Assembly (NCBI GenBank): GCA_019638675.1
Contig: JAHBTE010000001.1
Span: 2,202,605-2,266,604, forward strand
DNA length: 64,000 nt
Direction: 5' to 3'
DNA from: Fimbriimonadaceae bacterium
GTDB taxonomy: Bacteria; Armatimonadota; Fimbriimonadia; Fimbriimonadales; Fimbriimonadaceae
The notes under the pieces were generated by a model that had not been told where the DNA came from, did not search any database, and saw nothing but the letters and a program-made list of their open reading frames with translations. Every line of letters begins with the position of its first letter. Position 1 is the first letter of the stretch. Of this stretch, positions 43,883-52,985 are shown in pieces. The translations under genes and the position numbers were made by a program.

Positions 43883-44992
43883 TTAGAAAAATTCCATGCA
43901 GCAAACTTGCTGTTCGGTTAATACGCCTTCTAGGGCATCAATTGCCGACTGATCGCCCGTGATTTGACCCTCTTTTACGAGTGTTTCAACGCTTGGGTCG
44001 CCCATCACAACCTGGCTAAACGCGGCAATCGGAATTTCCAACAGTTCACCCGCCGTACCGAAGATTGTTTCGTTTTCTGGAATTAACTCATCAATTACTT
44101 TGAGGCGAAACGGTTTGTTCGGACGAATCTCGCTTAATTTGGTCATCACAGACTCAACATTGAGAACTCGGAACATTGTGTGCCTATGCCAGTGGGCAGT
44201 AATTCCTGAATCCATAAACCTTGCAAGGAACGGAGACTTGGGTGGCTCGTTCCAAACAACACCCGATTTGTTGACCGCCAGGCCTCTAATCAAGCCAAGC
44301 AGTGAGTCGTACCCACGCTTACTCGACCAGGCAATCTCGCCGATTTCCATGTCGTTCCAGAATCCACCTGTATTAGCCCAAAGATAACCTTCGACCGGAT
44401 CACCCACCGCATAGATGGAAGGCGGTTTTTTGCCCATCCTTCGATCCCAGTGGTCAGAATTGCGCTGACAAGAACCACTCATACCGCGGATAAAGGTTCG
44501 GTAGCACTCGTCAAGTTCACCGATATCATCAGGCATGATCTGCCGAACCGGAAGTTCACCTTTCAAATTTGGCAAACGATCGGTGGGACATTTGATCTGC
44601 CAGCGCCAACCGCACGATTCGTAGCCGAACTTTCGATAAAAGGTATCTCTGAATCCGTAGAGGCTAGCGATTTCGAACCCTTGTTCTCTGCAAAGCAGAT
44701 GCAGTTTGTTCATGCAAAAGCTGGCAAGACCGGTATTCCGGGCTTCTGGCAAAGTAGCGACCGCCCCAACTCCAGCGCATTTCAATTCAACTCCCCGAAC
44801 CAAAGTTGGGAATTCATTGACAATGCAAGCGAAGGAAGGTACTCCTAGCTGGCTACCTAAAAAGCACTTTTGAAATGGCCTCGGTTCCGCCCAATCATCC
44901 GTCACAACGTCGCCGTAAACATTGCGCCAGATTTGCAGGAGCGTGGGATAATCCGACGCTTCTGCTGGGCGGAATTCAAAAGAAGCACTCAT
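43883..44992 (-). CDS. Eis-like GNAT acetyltransferase with SCP2-type C-terminal domain
   Basis: A 369-aa protein with the tripartite Eis layout: an N-terminal GNAT domain (GVGAVATLPEARNTGLASFCMNKL is the acetyl-CoA motif), a second GNAT-like domain and a C-terminal SCP2-like fold starting around residue 285 (PFRLKVIDELIPENETIF). The final residues are CCMEFF, in keeping with Eis proteins whose carboxy-terminal Phe sits in the active site. Eis members acetylate amines on diverse substrates. It starts 4 nt downstream of the Lrp regulator's stop, so the two form an operon. Confidence 0.85.
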   Translation of the reverse strand: MSASFEFRPAEASDYPTLLQIWRNVYGDVVTDDWAEPRPFQKCFLGSQLGVPSFACIVNEFPTLVRGVELKCAGVGAVATLPEARNTGLASFCMNKLHLLCREQGFEIASLYGFRDTFYRKFGYESCGWRWQIKCPTDRLPNLKGELPVRQIMPDDIGELDECYRTFIRGMSGSCQRNSDHWDRRMGKKPPSIYAVGDPVEGYLWANTGGFWNDMEIGEIAWSSKRGYDSLLGLIRGLAVNKSGVVWNEPPKSPFLARFMDSGITAHWHRHTMFRVLNVESVMTKLSEIRPNKPFRLKVIDELIPENETIFGTAGELLEIPIAAFSQVVMGDPSVETLVKEGQITGDQSAIDALEGVLTEQQVCCMEFF

Positions 44993-44996
44993 CCTT

Positions 44997-45461
44997 TCAA
45001 GCTGGGAGGATGTTAGTTTCTTTACTGATACTGAGAACGAAGCAGCTATGAATCTTTCCTACCGCTTTTATGGATGCTAATCGTTCCCTTAAAATTCTTT
45101 CGTAGTCGTGCATGTCCTTCGCAACGATTTTTAGCATGAAATCAAAGTCTCCACTGACATGATAACACTCTAAAACCTCGGGTACTTCGGCGATTCCCGA
45201 GATAAATTGGTCAATCGGTTGGTCTTGGTGCATGCTCAGGCTAATCATGGCTATGACCACAAGGCTAAAGCCCATTTTCTCTGCATCCACTTGCGTGAAG
45301 TAGCCTTTGATATATCCGCCTTTTTCTAGCTTGCGAACGCGTTGGAGCATTGATGGCGGCGAGAGGCCGACTTTTCTAGCGAGGTCTGCGTTTGAAACTC
45401 TTCCATCCTCTTGCATGAGTTTCAAAATTTGACGATCAGACTTATCTAATTTTTCTTTCAC
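44997..45461 (-). CDS. Lrp/AsnC-family transcriptional regulator
   Basis: A ~154-aa regulator: N-terminal winged helix (LDKSDRQILKLMQEDGRVSNADLARKVGLSPPSMLQRVRKLEKGGYIKGYF) and C-terminal RAM/AsnC ligand domain (ECYHVSGDFDFMLKIVAKDMHDYERIL). I favour GTG 45461, preceded by GGGGGA, giving the usual Lrp N-terminus; a longer frame from ATG 45503 adds 14 residues. It lies upstream of and in an operon with the Eis-like gene, and is divergent from pepF, so it likely regulates both and itself. Confidence 0.92.
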   Translation of the reverse strand: MKEKLDKSDRQILKLMQEDGRVSNADLARKVGLSPPSMLQRVRKLEKGGYIKGYFTQVDAEKMGFSLVVIAMISLSMHQDQPIDQFISGIAEVPEVLECYHVSGDFDFMLKIVAKDMHDYERILRERLASIKAVGKIHSCFVLSISKETNILPA

Positions 45462-45490
45462 TCTATATTTCCCCCGATTATTTTGTTTTG

Positions 45491-45508
45491 CGAGTATCCC
45501 CATACTCG
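45491..45508. promoter_or_regulatory. Inverted repeat in the Lrp-pepF intergenic region
   Basis: CGAGTAT (45491-45497), CCCC, ATACTCG (45502-45508): a 7-bp perfect inverted repeat between the Lrp gene and pepF. Lrp-type regulators usually autoregulate, so this is a candidate operator. Confidence 0.4.
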
Positions 45509-45538
45509 CAGGCCTAAGATACCCGACTAGTAGGGGAT

Positions 45539-47335
45539 ATGTCGTACAAACTTATTTTCATGGCTGCTCCCGCTCAAACCGATATTCGATGGGATCTCGA
45601 CGTGTTTTTTGCGTCGGTTGAAGATCCGAAGTACCTTGAAAGTGTTGCTGACTTACCAACTCAGATCAGCAATTTTGACGCTCGGCTTTCCAAGCTGTCT
45701 GCAAACCCTAATGCTGTGACGGCCTCGGAACTCAGCGAGTTCATCAACGCACTTAATGACTTCCTCGAACAATACAGATTGGTTTACAGCTTTACTAGCC
45801 TGAAAGTCAGCACCGACTCAAACGATCAGACTTCACAGAAGGCGCTGAGTTCACTCAATCCGATTTCTACGCAATACTCAAAGTTCGCAAGAAAATTTGA
45901 AGCATTCATCGGCACACTAAATCCTGAGCTTTGGTCAGCCGCTGGTTCGCCGCTAGCCGACTACGCTTTCCCCCTCAACCGCACGCTGGAATCAAGTAAG
46001 CATCTGATGGCTCCAGATCTTGAGGCGTTAGCCGCAGACTTGAGCGAAACTGGCCTCTCCGCGTGGGAACGATTGGTGGATGACTTCTCTTCCAATATTT
46101 CTGTCCCGTTCAACGGCGAACAACTGCCGATGAGCCGAATTCGGGGCATGGCATACGATGTGAACCAAGCCAACCGTGCGGCCGCTTACGAAGCCGAACT
46201 TGCCGGATGGAAAGCAAATGAAATCCCTCTTGCCGCCGCGATGAACTCAATCAAAGGCGAAGCAAACACCCTTGCCGCTGCGCGAAACTGGCCAGAACAA
46301 CTCGACGAAACGCTATTTAACAGCAATATGGATCGCGCCAGCTTGGAAGCAATGCTCGAAGCCGCGAAGGATTCATTCCCAGATTGGCGACGGTATCTCA
46401 AAGCCAAAGGCAAACTACTCGGGTTCAATAACGGTTTGCCGTTCCACGAGCTTTTTGCCCAGGTCGGCGAATCAAGTGCTTGGACTTGGGAAGAAGCTGA
46501 GGCATTTGTTGAGGATGGATTCCGGGCTTACAGCGATAAATTAGGAGACTTTGCGAAACAATCGTTTACAGAAAGGTGGCATGACGTTTACCCACGAACT
46601 GGCAAACGAGATGGAGCGTTCTGCGCCGGCGTGACCCCAGGTGTGAGCCGAATGATGCATAACTTCAAGGAGTCATTTGGTGGGGCGTCCACATTGGCTC
46701 ACGAATTAGGGCATGCCTACCACAATCTCTGCCTAAAAGATCGAAAGCCGATGCAACGATCTACTCCGATGACCCTTGCCGAAACGGCAAGCATCTTCTG
46801 CGAGGCAATTATTAAACGTCGCGCTTTGAAAGATGCCAGCGGTATCGAAAAACTCTCGATTCTTGATGCAACTTTACAGGGAGCTTGCCAAACCACCGTT
46901 GATATATCCAGCCGGTACATCTTCGAGTCAGAGGTCATCGCTCGGCGTAAAGAACGAGCCTTAACCCCCGATGAGTTCTGCGACATCATGCACCGAGCGC
47001 AACTTGCCACTTACGGCGACGGACTAGACCCTGATAAGATGCACCCATACATGTGGGCGGCGAAGCCTCACTATTACAGTGATCGAGCGTTCTACAACTT
47101 CCCGTATATGTTCGGACTGTTGTTCGCGCTTGGCCTTTACCGAGTGTACGAACAAGAACCCAATGGCTTCCACGAGCGGTACGACAATCTGTTGAGCCGA
47201 ACTGGGCTCGCAATGGCGAATGACTTGACCCAGGAGTTCGGAATCAATATCGCCGACAAAGCGTTCTGGAAGGGCTCGTTAGATGTTCTTGTGGAAGACA
47301 TCAACGAGTTCTGCGCCCTCGCTGAATCTCGATAA
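45539..47335 (+). CDS. pepF: Oligoendopeptidase F (M3 family)
   Basis: A 598-aa cytoplasmic zinc endopeptidase that degrades oligopeptides. The zinc site GGASTLAHELGHAYHNL (His-388 region) and the downstream Glu in LAETASIFCE complete the M3 signature; MRSTPMTLAE-like text (QRSTPMTLAE) and YNFPYMFGLLFALGLY near the end are typical of PepF. Two starts are possible: ATG 45539, with AGGGGAT directly upstream, or ATG 45560 (MAAPAQTDIRWDLDVFF). Divergent from the Lrp/Eis operon. Confidence 0.93.
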   Translation: MSYKLIFMAAPAQTDIRWDLDVFFASVEDPKYLESVADLPTQISNFDARLSKLSANPNAVTASELSEFINALNDFLEQYRLVYSFTSLKVSTDSNDQTSQKALSSLNPISTQYSKFARKFEAFIGTLNPELWSAAGSPLADYAFPLNRTLESSKHLMAPDLEALAADLSETGLSAWERLVDDFSSNISVPFNGEQLPMSRIRGMAYDVNQANRAAAYEAELAGWKANEIPLAAAMNSIKGEANTLAAARNWPEQLDETLFNSNMDRASLEAMLEAAKDSFPDWRRYLKAKGKLLGFNNGLPFHELFAQVGESSAWTWEEAEAFVEDGFRAYSDKLGDFAKQSFTERWHDVYPRTGKRDGAFCAGVTPGVSRMMHNFKESFGGASTLAHELGHAYHNLCLKDRKPMQRSTPMTLAETASIFCEAIIKRRALKDASGIEKLSILDATLQGACQTTVDISSRYIFESEVIARRKERALTPDEFCDIMHRAQLATYGDGLDPDKMHPYMWAAKPHYYSDRAFYNFPYMFGLLFALGLYRVYEQEPNGFHERYDNLLSRTGLAMANDLTQEFGINIADKAFWKGSLDVLVEDINEFCALAESR

Positions 47336-47349
47336 TTAACCACGTAATT

Positions 47350-47382
47350 CCCCGTTCTCACTGAGAACGGGGACTTCATTTA
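47350..47382 (+). terminator. Intrinsic terminator of pepF
   Basis: CCCCGTTCTC (47350-47359) and GAGAACGGGG (47363-47372) form a perfect 10-bp stem with loop ACT, followed by ACTTCATTTATT. It lies between two convergent genes. Confidence 0.85.
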
Positions 47383-49554
47383 TTACTTGTAGAACTTAGG
47401 ATTTTTAAATACCAACGGCCCTTCTTGCCGAGGATAACTTTGACCCCTCAAAAACCGGCCGTATTCGTCAACGATGGCCACGGTTGCTGCTCCCACTTTA
47501 GGAGTTCGACGTGTTTTTCCTAATGAAAGACCGCACCACTTGCCTGGTTCAAATTCAACCATCGCTACCGCTGCTCCTTTTTCAAGGTCAATTGTTGTGC
47601 CTTTGTAGGTGAGGTTGTTCCCATTCACAACAAACCCAGCTTTTTTGCAAAGTGCCGCAATGGTTTGGTTGCTTTCTGGATGACCAATCAGAAGAACGCC
47701 GCTCAAATCTTGCGGCATCGCTTCAAAAGCTGACTTCCGATCAGTCCAATCCTTTCCACTTGGGTCTAGATAGAGCTTGAGCCTTCGATTTTGGTCGCTC
47801 CAGCGGAAGTTCTGTCGCGGACGCGCTGGCTGTAGCAACCGATCCCAACTATCAAGCGAAATCATTTGCACTTCCTCGCCTGGAAAGAGATTTATAGAAC
47901 ACTTGCCATTCTCATCCGGCAGAATATCGGCTGTACTTGATTTCCACTGCCCACCTACCAATGCACTGATCTCAACTTTAAACCGATAGACTGGCTTACT
48001 GATTCTTAGATCAATTTGAACGCCTTTCGCATCAAACTTTGAACTCAGTACAGTTACTTCTGGCCAACCGGTTCGGCGTATCCACTGATCAAAAAACCAT
48101 TTCCACTCTGGCCCGCAAACCGCTTCAAAGTCCTTCCAATCGCCCGGCTCTCCCACCTTGTGCTGTTTAAGCCACTTCTGGCAGACTTCCATCATTTTCT
48201 CGTGGCCCATTTCGAGCTCAAGCTGTTGCAAAACCATGCCACCTTTGCCGTAACCGAGAGCACTTGCAATTCCGCCGCTTTCCGCCCCTGCTTCTTCGCA
48301 AGTTGCCTGGTTGTAGGCCGGTGACGCATTGGCCGGGTCAACGAATGCCATCCGCTTTTCGGCGATATTCCCGATTGCGCCCTCTCGTGAATACAGTCCC
48401 TCGCTGAAAACGGCAAAGCTCTCGTTCCAAAAACTGTTGAGATATGTGTTTGGGATCAGTCCACCCCACCAAGTGTGACTTGGCTCGTGCGGGTCTTCGT
48501 CTGGTAGCCAGCCAGTTCCGTAAGTTGCGTAGCTATAGGCTTCCAGTGCTCCTCCGCCATAAAGCCTTGTATCCACCGCACCGTATTCTTTGAAAGGATG
48601 CGGAGCAAACTTGGAAAAGAACTCAATGACCGGCGGCACCATCTCCAGTTGGTCTTTGAGATCCTCGTTTGTTAGTTCACGACTCGCCGCGAAGTATTTA
48701 ATACTGTTCACCATACGGCTTTCGTAGTTAAATTTTCCCGCGCTCAAGCTCAGAAAACAGACAGGCACCTTCATGTCGTACTTGTAAACATCAACCGGGC
48801 CGTCGGTGCTCTTGCCCACTTGATCGCCTTGACCCACCACTATCCAACCTTTAGGAACACTGGTCGTCGTGGTGAACGAACATGGCAGGCGACCAATTGC
48901 TGGCCACCAGTAATCGTTGGTCAGCATCACTTCATCTTTCGTAATCGCACCAGCAAATCTCGGCTTGTCAACAACTCCCTCATAGAACAAGCGATAGGAA
49001 AACGTATCTGAGCCCGGCGTTGGCAAGCAGATCACGCCACCGGCCTGCGAGAACTTCACTGGCTTCCCACTTGGATCTGCAACTCCTTGAACAACATAAT
49101 TCCCACCCAGGCGCAAAAAGAAAGAATCCCCCGCTTTGCCCGACTTTTTCAAATCTGCCTGACAGAGTATTCGTGCCTTTTTCTCTTCCAAGTTAAAAGA
49201 GATATCCATATCCAGGTGATTCACTTGAACACCGAGGGTTTCTTGCTCGTGAATCAAACGGGTTAGCCGACCATCTACCAACTCAAACACTTGGTCTCCG
49301 TAGTCTTGAGTAGTGAGTTGAGTAGTAAACACTAAGTAAGTTTTGCCATTGGCAACATCCGGTAGCTCTTTTGCTTGCCAGCCGTACCTCCCAACCCCAA
49401 ATGCGCCCTGACCTTTAAGAAACTGAAACATGCCTTTGAGTGTCGGATCACTGTGGGCCTCGATGGAAGCAATGTCTCGCTTAACCGCCCAATCGTTAAA
49501 CTCCGAAACGTCAGTTGGTCGAAATAAAAGGGCGAATATGAGGCTGGAGACCAT
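47383..49554 (-). CDS. M1-like (gluzincin) metallopeptidase
   Basis: A 723-aa protein with a short hydrophobic N-terminus (MVSSLIFALL). The catalytic motif HEPSHTWWGG (HExxH, residues 356-360) is followed by NESFAVFSEGL, whose Glu-378 would be the third zinc ligand, and preceded by YGGGALEAYSY, matching the GAMEN-like substrate loop of M1 aminopeptidases. The N-terminal half is the M1 beta domain (LDMDISFNLEEKKARIL); the C-terminal third is not recognised. Export is likely but the signal is weak. Convergent with pepF; no operon partner. Confidence 0.82.
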   Translation of the reverse strand: MVSSLIFALLFRPTDVSEFNDWAVKRDIASIEAHSDPTLKGMFQFLKGQGAFGVGRYGWQAKELPDVANGKTYLVFTTQLTTQDYGDQVFELVDGRLTRLIHEQETLGVQVNHLDMDISFNLEEKKARILCQADLKKSGKAGDSFFLRLGGNYVVQGVADPSGKPVKFSQAGGVICLPTPGSDTFSYRLFYEGVVDKPRFAGAITKDEVMLTNDYWWPAIGRLPCSFTTTTSVPKGWIVVGQGDQVGKSTDGPVDVYKYDMKVPVCFLSLSAGKFNYESRMVNSIKYFAASRELTNEDLKDQLEMVPPVIEFFSKFAPHPFKEYGAVDTRLYGGGALEAYSYATYGTGWLPDEDPHEPSHTWWGGLIPNTYLNSFWNESFAVFSEGLYSREGAIGNIAEKRMAFVDPANASPAYNQATCEEAGAESGGIASALGYGKGGMVLQQLELEMGHEKMMEVCQKWLKQHKVGEPGDWKDFEAVCGPEWKWFFDQWIRRTGWPEVTVLSSKFDAKGVQIDLRISKPVYRFKVEISALVGGQWKSSTADILPDENGKCSINLFPGEEVQMISLDSWDRLLQPARPRQNFRWSDQNRRLKLYLDPSGKDWTDRKSAFEAMPQDLSGVLLIGHPESNQTIAALCKKAGFVVNGNNLTYKGTTIDLEKGAAVAMVEFEPGKWCGLSLGKTRRTPKVGAATVAIVDEYGRFLRGQSYPRQEGPLVFKNPKFYK

Positions 49555-49632
49555 ATTTCTGATTCTACGCTTTGAAACCGTCCCAGTGCTCGGTGCACAG
49601 AATTAAAAAAATCGCCATAATATCATTCGCGT

Positions 49633-49709
49633 GGCGACGTAGCTCAGTTGGTTAGAGCGAACGGTTCATACCCGTTAGGTCCGCGGTTCAAGTCCGCGCG
49701 TCGCTACCA
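49633..49709 (+). tRNA. tRNA-Met (CAT), elongator type
   Basis: A 77-nt cloverleaf. Acceptor GGCGACG pairs with CGTCGCT (one G-U at 1-72), D-arm GCTC/GAGC, anticodon stem AACGG/CCGTT with loop TTCATAC (anticodon CAT at 49667-49669), T-arm CGCGG/CCGCG with loop TTCAAGT, and an encoded CCA. The paired 1-72 position argues against initiator tRNA, and the CGGTTCATACCCG anticodon arm is the same as in Bacillus elongator tRNA-Met; tRNA-Ile2 (CAU) is the less likely alternative. Confidence 0.95.
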
Positions 49710-49733
49710 ATAAGAATTTTCTCAAAAATTTAT

Positions 49734-49762
49734 TTGGTATCTGCACAAAGTGGTGCTACACT
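49734..49762 (+). promoter_or_regulatory. Promoter of the candidate small RNA
   Basis: TTGGTA (49734-49739) and TACACT (49757-49762) are separated by exactly 17 nt, in the gap after tRNA-Met. Expected start is about 49769. Confidence 0.55.
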
Positions 49763-49768
49763 CTTGAA

Positions 49769-49842
49769 GATCGTTCCTCCAAAAATGATCATCTCGTAAC
49801 CATAACTTGCCATTCATTGCCCCGACTATGTCGGGGCTTTTT
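49769..49842 (+). ncRNA. Candidate small RNA with exposed CCUCC loop
   Basis: The promoter above would give a transcript of about 75 nt ending at a strong terminator. The 5' part GATCGTT / AATGATC can fold with TTCCTCC exposed in the loop, a sequence complementary to Shine-Dalgarno motifs. No open reading frame of useful length lies inside. The alternative is that this is only the trailer of the tRNA transcript. Confidence 0.45.
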
Positions 49843-49845
49843 AAT
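49819..49845 (+). terminator. Intrinsic terminator, plus-strand
   Basis: GCCCCGAC (49819-49826) and GTCGGGGC (49830-49837) form a perfect 8-bp stem with loop TAT, followed by TTTTTAATTT. The U-run is only on the plus strand, so it serves the tRNA or small RNA rather than the minus-strand BNR gene that ends at 49853. Confidence 0.88.
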
Positions 49846-49852
49846 TTCTCAG

Positions 49853-52765
49853 TTACTTAATTTCTACATCTTGGCTGAAAGCGGCACCATCAACTTTCAA
49901 GACCAATTTGTATTCTCCTGCGGCAACGTATTGAGCGCGCTTTGAAGCGTAGGGATCATTCAACGCAGTTTTGGGATCGTTTGGATCACCAAATACTGGT
50001 GGTAACCCGGGCTGACCCGGTTTCAGTAGCAACGACAAGCCCATATAGTTCAGTCCATGGATTACGTCAACCTGTGACTGGACAACGGTTTTGCCATCTT
50101 GTGAAACGAGAGACAAGGTTCCTTTACCTTTCTTGGTTGTCCAGAATTCAGTTTCGACTCGGCGATCTCGAGGTTCAGGGTCGTTGAATGGTTGAGCCCT
50201 TTCAAATCCCCACGATGCACGACCAGTCGGTACATCCAGTTTGAAAGAATGGAACACTTCTGCTTCAATTTTTGGCGTTACCTGCCGGATTGGCTTGAGG
50301 CTGATCACCCAGACCGAGCGCGCGTGGCTTGCCACAACGATATCTTCCGCTTGGGTTTGAATTACCAAATCATGAACTGGAGTGTTCGGAATTCCTCCAC
50401 CAAGCGTGATCCAGCTTGCTCCGCGATCTCCCGACATATAAACTCCCATGTCGGTACCTACATAAAGAGTGTCCGGGTCTTTATCGTCTTCACGGATCGT
50501 GTTCACGCACTCAAAGGGTAGGTTCGCCGCAATTGATTTCCAACTTGCGCCATTGTCTTCGCTCACCCACACATACGGAGTCCAATCGTCTTGGCGGTAT
50601 CCGTTCTGCGTGCAGTAAACGCGCCCATCCTTGTGGCTACTAGCGACAATTCTCGTCACCCAACGGTTAACTGCCGGGGTAGCAATATCTTTCCAAGTCA
50701 GGCCCGAATCGGGTGTGTATTTAACGGTTCCATCGTCTGCGCCGACATAGAGCTGACCAAACCGAAACGGACTCTCATCCATGGTGGTCAACGTGCTGAA
50801 AGGCACGTCGCCGTTGGGCAGATTTTTCGTTAAGTCGCCACTGATCGCCGCGTACGTCTTGCCTTGGTCAAATGATCGGTGAACCCGCTGGCTACCTAGA
50901 TAAATGATGTCCGGGTGGTGTTTTGAAATGAGGATTGGGCTAATCCAGTTGTATCGCAGGGGATCTTCACCACGCACATCTCTTGCTCTGACGCTCCAAC
51001 GCTGATTAGTCAGCTGGTTTTGTGCGGAGTGCGCCCCAAACTGTGAAGCAGTGTAAACAATGTCGCCTCCGTTGCGAGGATCAACCGCAATTGCACTGCC
51101 GTCACCGCCGCCGATGGCCTTCCAGGCGTTGATATCCGTGATTCCAGGGCGATATGTGCTCGGCCCTCTAAGAGTTCCGTTGTCTTGCAGACCGCCATAG
51201 ATGTTGTAAGGCACTTTGGTGTCAACGCCGATGGTTGTGTATTGGCCAACCGAGACATTGTTCCACTGAGTCCAACTCTTACCTGCATCCCACGAAGCAT
51301 AAATGCCGCCATCGTTACCATTCAGCATGAAGCTCGAATTCTTGGGGTCAATGTAAAGCGCATGATGGTCTACATGGTTACTGGTGGCGATTGCGTTCCA
51401 ACTGCCGCCGTTATCCGTTGACTTCAAACAAAGCAATCCAAGCGTGTAAACCTCATTTGGTTTTGTCGGATGGACAACTGCTTCGTTCCAATAGTAGCCA
51501 CCGTGATTGCCCATATCTGGACGTGTTTTCTTCCAGGTTTTGCCTCCATCTCCGGTACGCCAAATTTCCGCATCATTCATGTCGGCATCAAATAACGAAG
51601 GATTTCTTTGAAGCATCAGTTCCGAAAGTTCTTTTAGGCTCATATCGCCAGCAATGAACTTCTTGACCACGTCTTCAACCTTTGTGCCCTCTGGCATATA
51701 GCTGCGAAGGAACGAAATCAAAGCCTTATCTTCAACTTTGCGAAGGGCTGTTTCAGTCATTCGGCGGAAGCGGTTGAAAGTGAGAACTCCGCTGTCGCGA
51801 TACTCGTCGTAGCTATCCGATTCCATGTCCGGGCCTTGGTTATCAATGAAGGCGTAAACAACATCCGGGTTACTTGGAGCCATCGCAAGCGACGTTCTTC
51901 CCATATCGGTTCCGCTTGGCAATCCTGGCAATTTCGACCAATTCTTACCGCCGTCAACCGATTTATAAACCGCACTTCCTGGCCCTGACTCAAGGAAGTT
52001 CCAAGCGCGTCGATCCCTTTCCCACATCGCGGCGTAGATGATATTGCTGTTGCGGGGATCAACCTCAACATCCATACAACCAGTGCGAGTGTCACCCTTG
52101 AGGATGCAAGTCCATGATTTGCCACCGTCGGTGGTGCGGTAAAGCCCACGTTCGCCTCCTTGACTATAAAGTGGCCCCAGCGAAGCAACATAGACTGTGT
52201 TGGGAGACTTCTTGTCGATCAAAACTTTGCCGATATGGTGGCTTTCTGGTAAACCCATGTTCTGCCAAGTCGCGCCCCCATCAGTTGATTTGAACACGCC
52301 AGTACCTGCGTAGCTTGTCCGTTGGCTGTTGGCCTCACCGCTCCCAATCCAAATAGTGCGACCGTCATCGGACATATCCATGTCCCCAATTCCATAAGTG
52401 CTTTGGTCATCAAAAAGGGGAGTCCACGATTGACCGAGTGAATCACTCACCCACAGCCCGCCGGTCGCATAAGCAACATAGATTTTTTGCGGCCCGGTTT
52501 GAGTGACGGCAATATCTACAACGCGACCTCCCTGAACCTCCGAGCCAACACTTCTCCATGGCACCTGCTGGAAAGGCGATTCCTTCAGCATCTGCATTCG
52601 CTTATTGAACGCATTGAGTCGCACCGAAGTCGGCATCGCCGTAACATCAGGCTTATGGAATCTGGTGAGTTCGTTGATCTTTGGCTCGCCAGGCCGAACC
52701 TGCATCGGGTGATCCTGTCCTTTCGCGAGTGAAGTCAACAAAAGAGCGGCTGCAAAAAATGCCAT
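49853..52765 (-). CDS. Secreted VPS10/BNR-repeat beta-propeller protein
   Basis: A 970-aa protein with a short signal peptide (MAFFAAALLLTSLAKGQDH). A ~40-residue lead segment precedes the VPWRSVGSEVQGGRVVDIA signature and Asp-box repeats: STDGGATW, TTDGGKSW, SVDGGKNW, TGDGGKTW, STDNGGSW, SWDAGKSW, SEDNGASW, SGDRGASW. Central GGLQDNGTL and the C-terminal VHDLVIQTQAEDIVVASHARSVW are shared with the paralogue at 1309, more closely than with that at 18801. A helical insertion near 325-375 (RRMTETALRKVEDKALISFLRSY) is not seen in the others. Function unknown; likely periplasmic or secreted. Confidence 0.86.
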   Translation of the reverse strand: MAFFAAALLLTSLAKGQDHPMQVRPGEPKINELTRFHKPDVTAMPTSVRLNAFNKRMQMLKESPFQQVPWRSVGSEVQGGRVVDIAVTQTGPQKIYVAYATGGLWVSDSLGQSWTPLFDDQSTYGIGDMDMSDDGRTIWIGSGEANSQRTSYAGTGVFKSTDGGATWQNMGLPESHHIGKVLIDKKSPNTVYVASLGPLYSQGGERGLYRTTDGGKSWTCILKGDTRTGCMDVEVDPRNSNIIYAAMWERDRRAWNFLESGPGSAVYKSVDGGKNWSKLPGLPSGTDMGRTSLAMAPSNPDVVYAFIDNQGPDMESDSYDEYRDSGVLTFNRFRRMTETALRKVEDKALISFLRSYMPEGTKVEDVVKKFIAGDMSLKELSELMLQRNPSLFDADMNDAEIWRTGDGGKTWKKTRPDMGNHGGYYWNEAVVHPTKPNEVYTLGLLCLKSTDNGGSWNAIATSNHVDHHALYIDPKNSSFMLNGNDGGIYASWDAGKSWTQWNNVSVGQYTTIGVDTKVPYNIYGGLQDNGTLRGPSTYRPGITDINAWKAIGGGDGSAIAVDPRNGGDIVYTASQFGAHSAQNQLTNQRWSVRARDVRGEDPLRYNWISPILISKHHPDIIYLGSQRVHRSFDQGKTYAAISGDLTKNLPNGDVPFSTLTTMDESPFRFGQLYVGADDGTVKYTPDSGLTWKDIATPAVNRWVTRIVASSHKDGRVYCTQNGYRQDDWTPYVWVSEDNGASWKSIAANLPFECVNTIREDDKDPDTLYVGTDMGVYMSGDRGASWITLGGGIPNTPVHDLVIQTQAEDIVVASHARSVWVISLKPIRQVTPKIEAEVFHSFKLDVPTGRASWGFERAQPFNDPEPRDRRVETEFWTTKKGKGTLSLVSQDGKTVVQSQVDVIHGLNYMGLSLLLKPGQPGLPPVFGDPNDPKTALNDPYASKRAQYVAAGEYKLVLKVDGAAFSQDVEIK

Positions 52766-52985
52766 GCCGTATTATTCCCCGTGATTTGTCACGCTATGCA
52801 ACTCTGGTTTAGATTCTTTTGAAAGAGCAACCAACTTCGCGAGCAAGCCAACATCATATTAGTCAAGTGGTTTAATTTATTGTTTTGCCAACAGTCCTGA
52901 TTACCATTATTTTCGTCAACTCAGAACGATTGCCAATAGAAAAGTCAAATCAACAGATTTTCTAGTCGCTAAACATGAATTTGCT

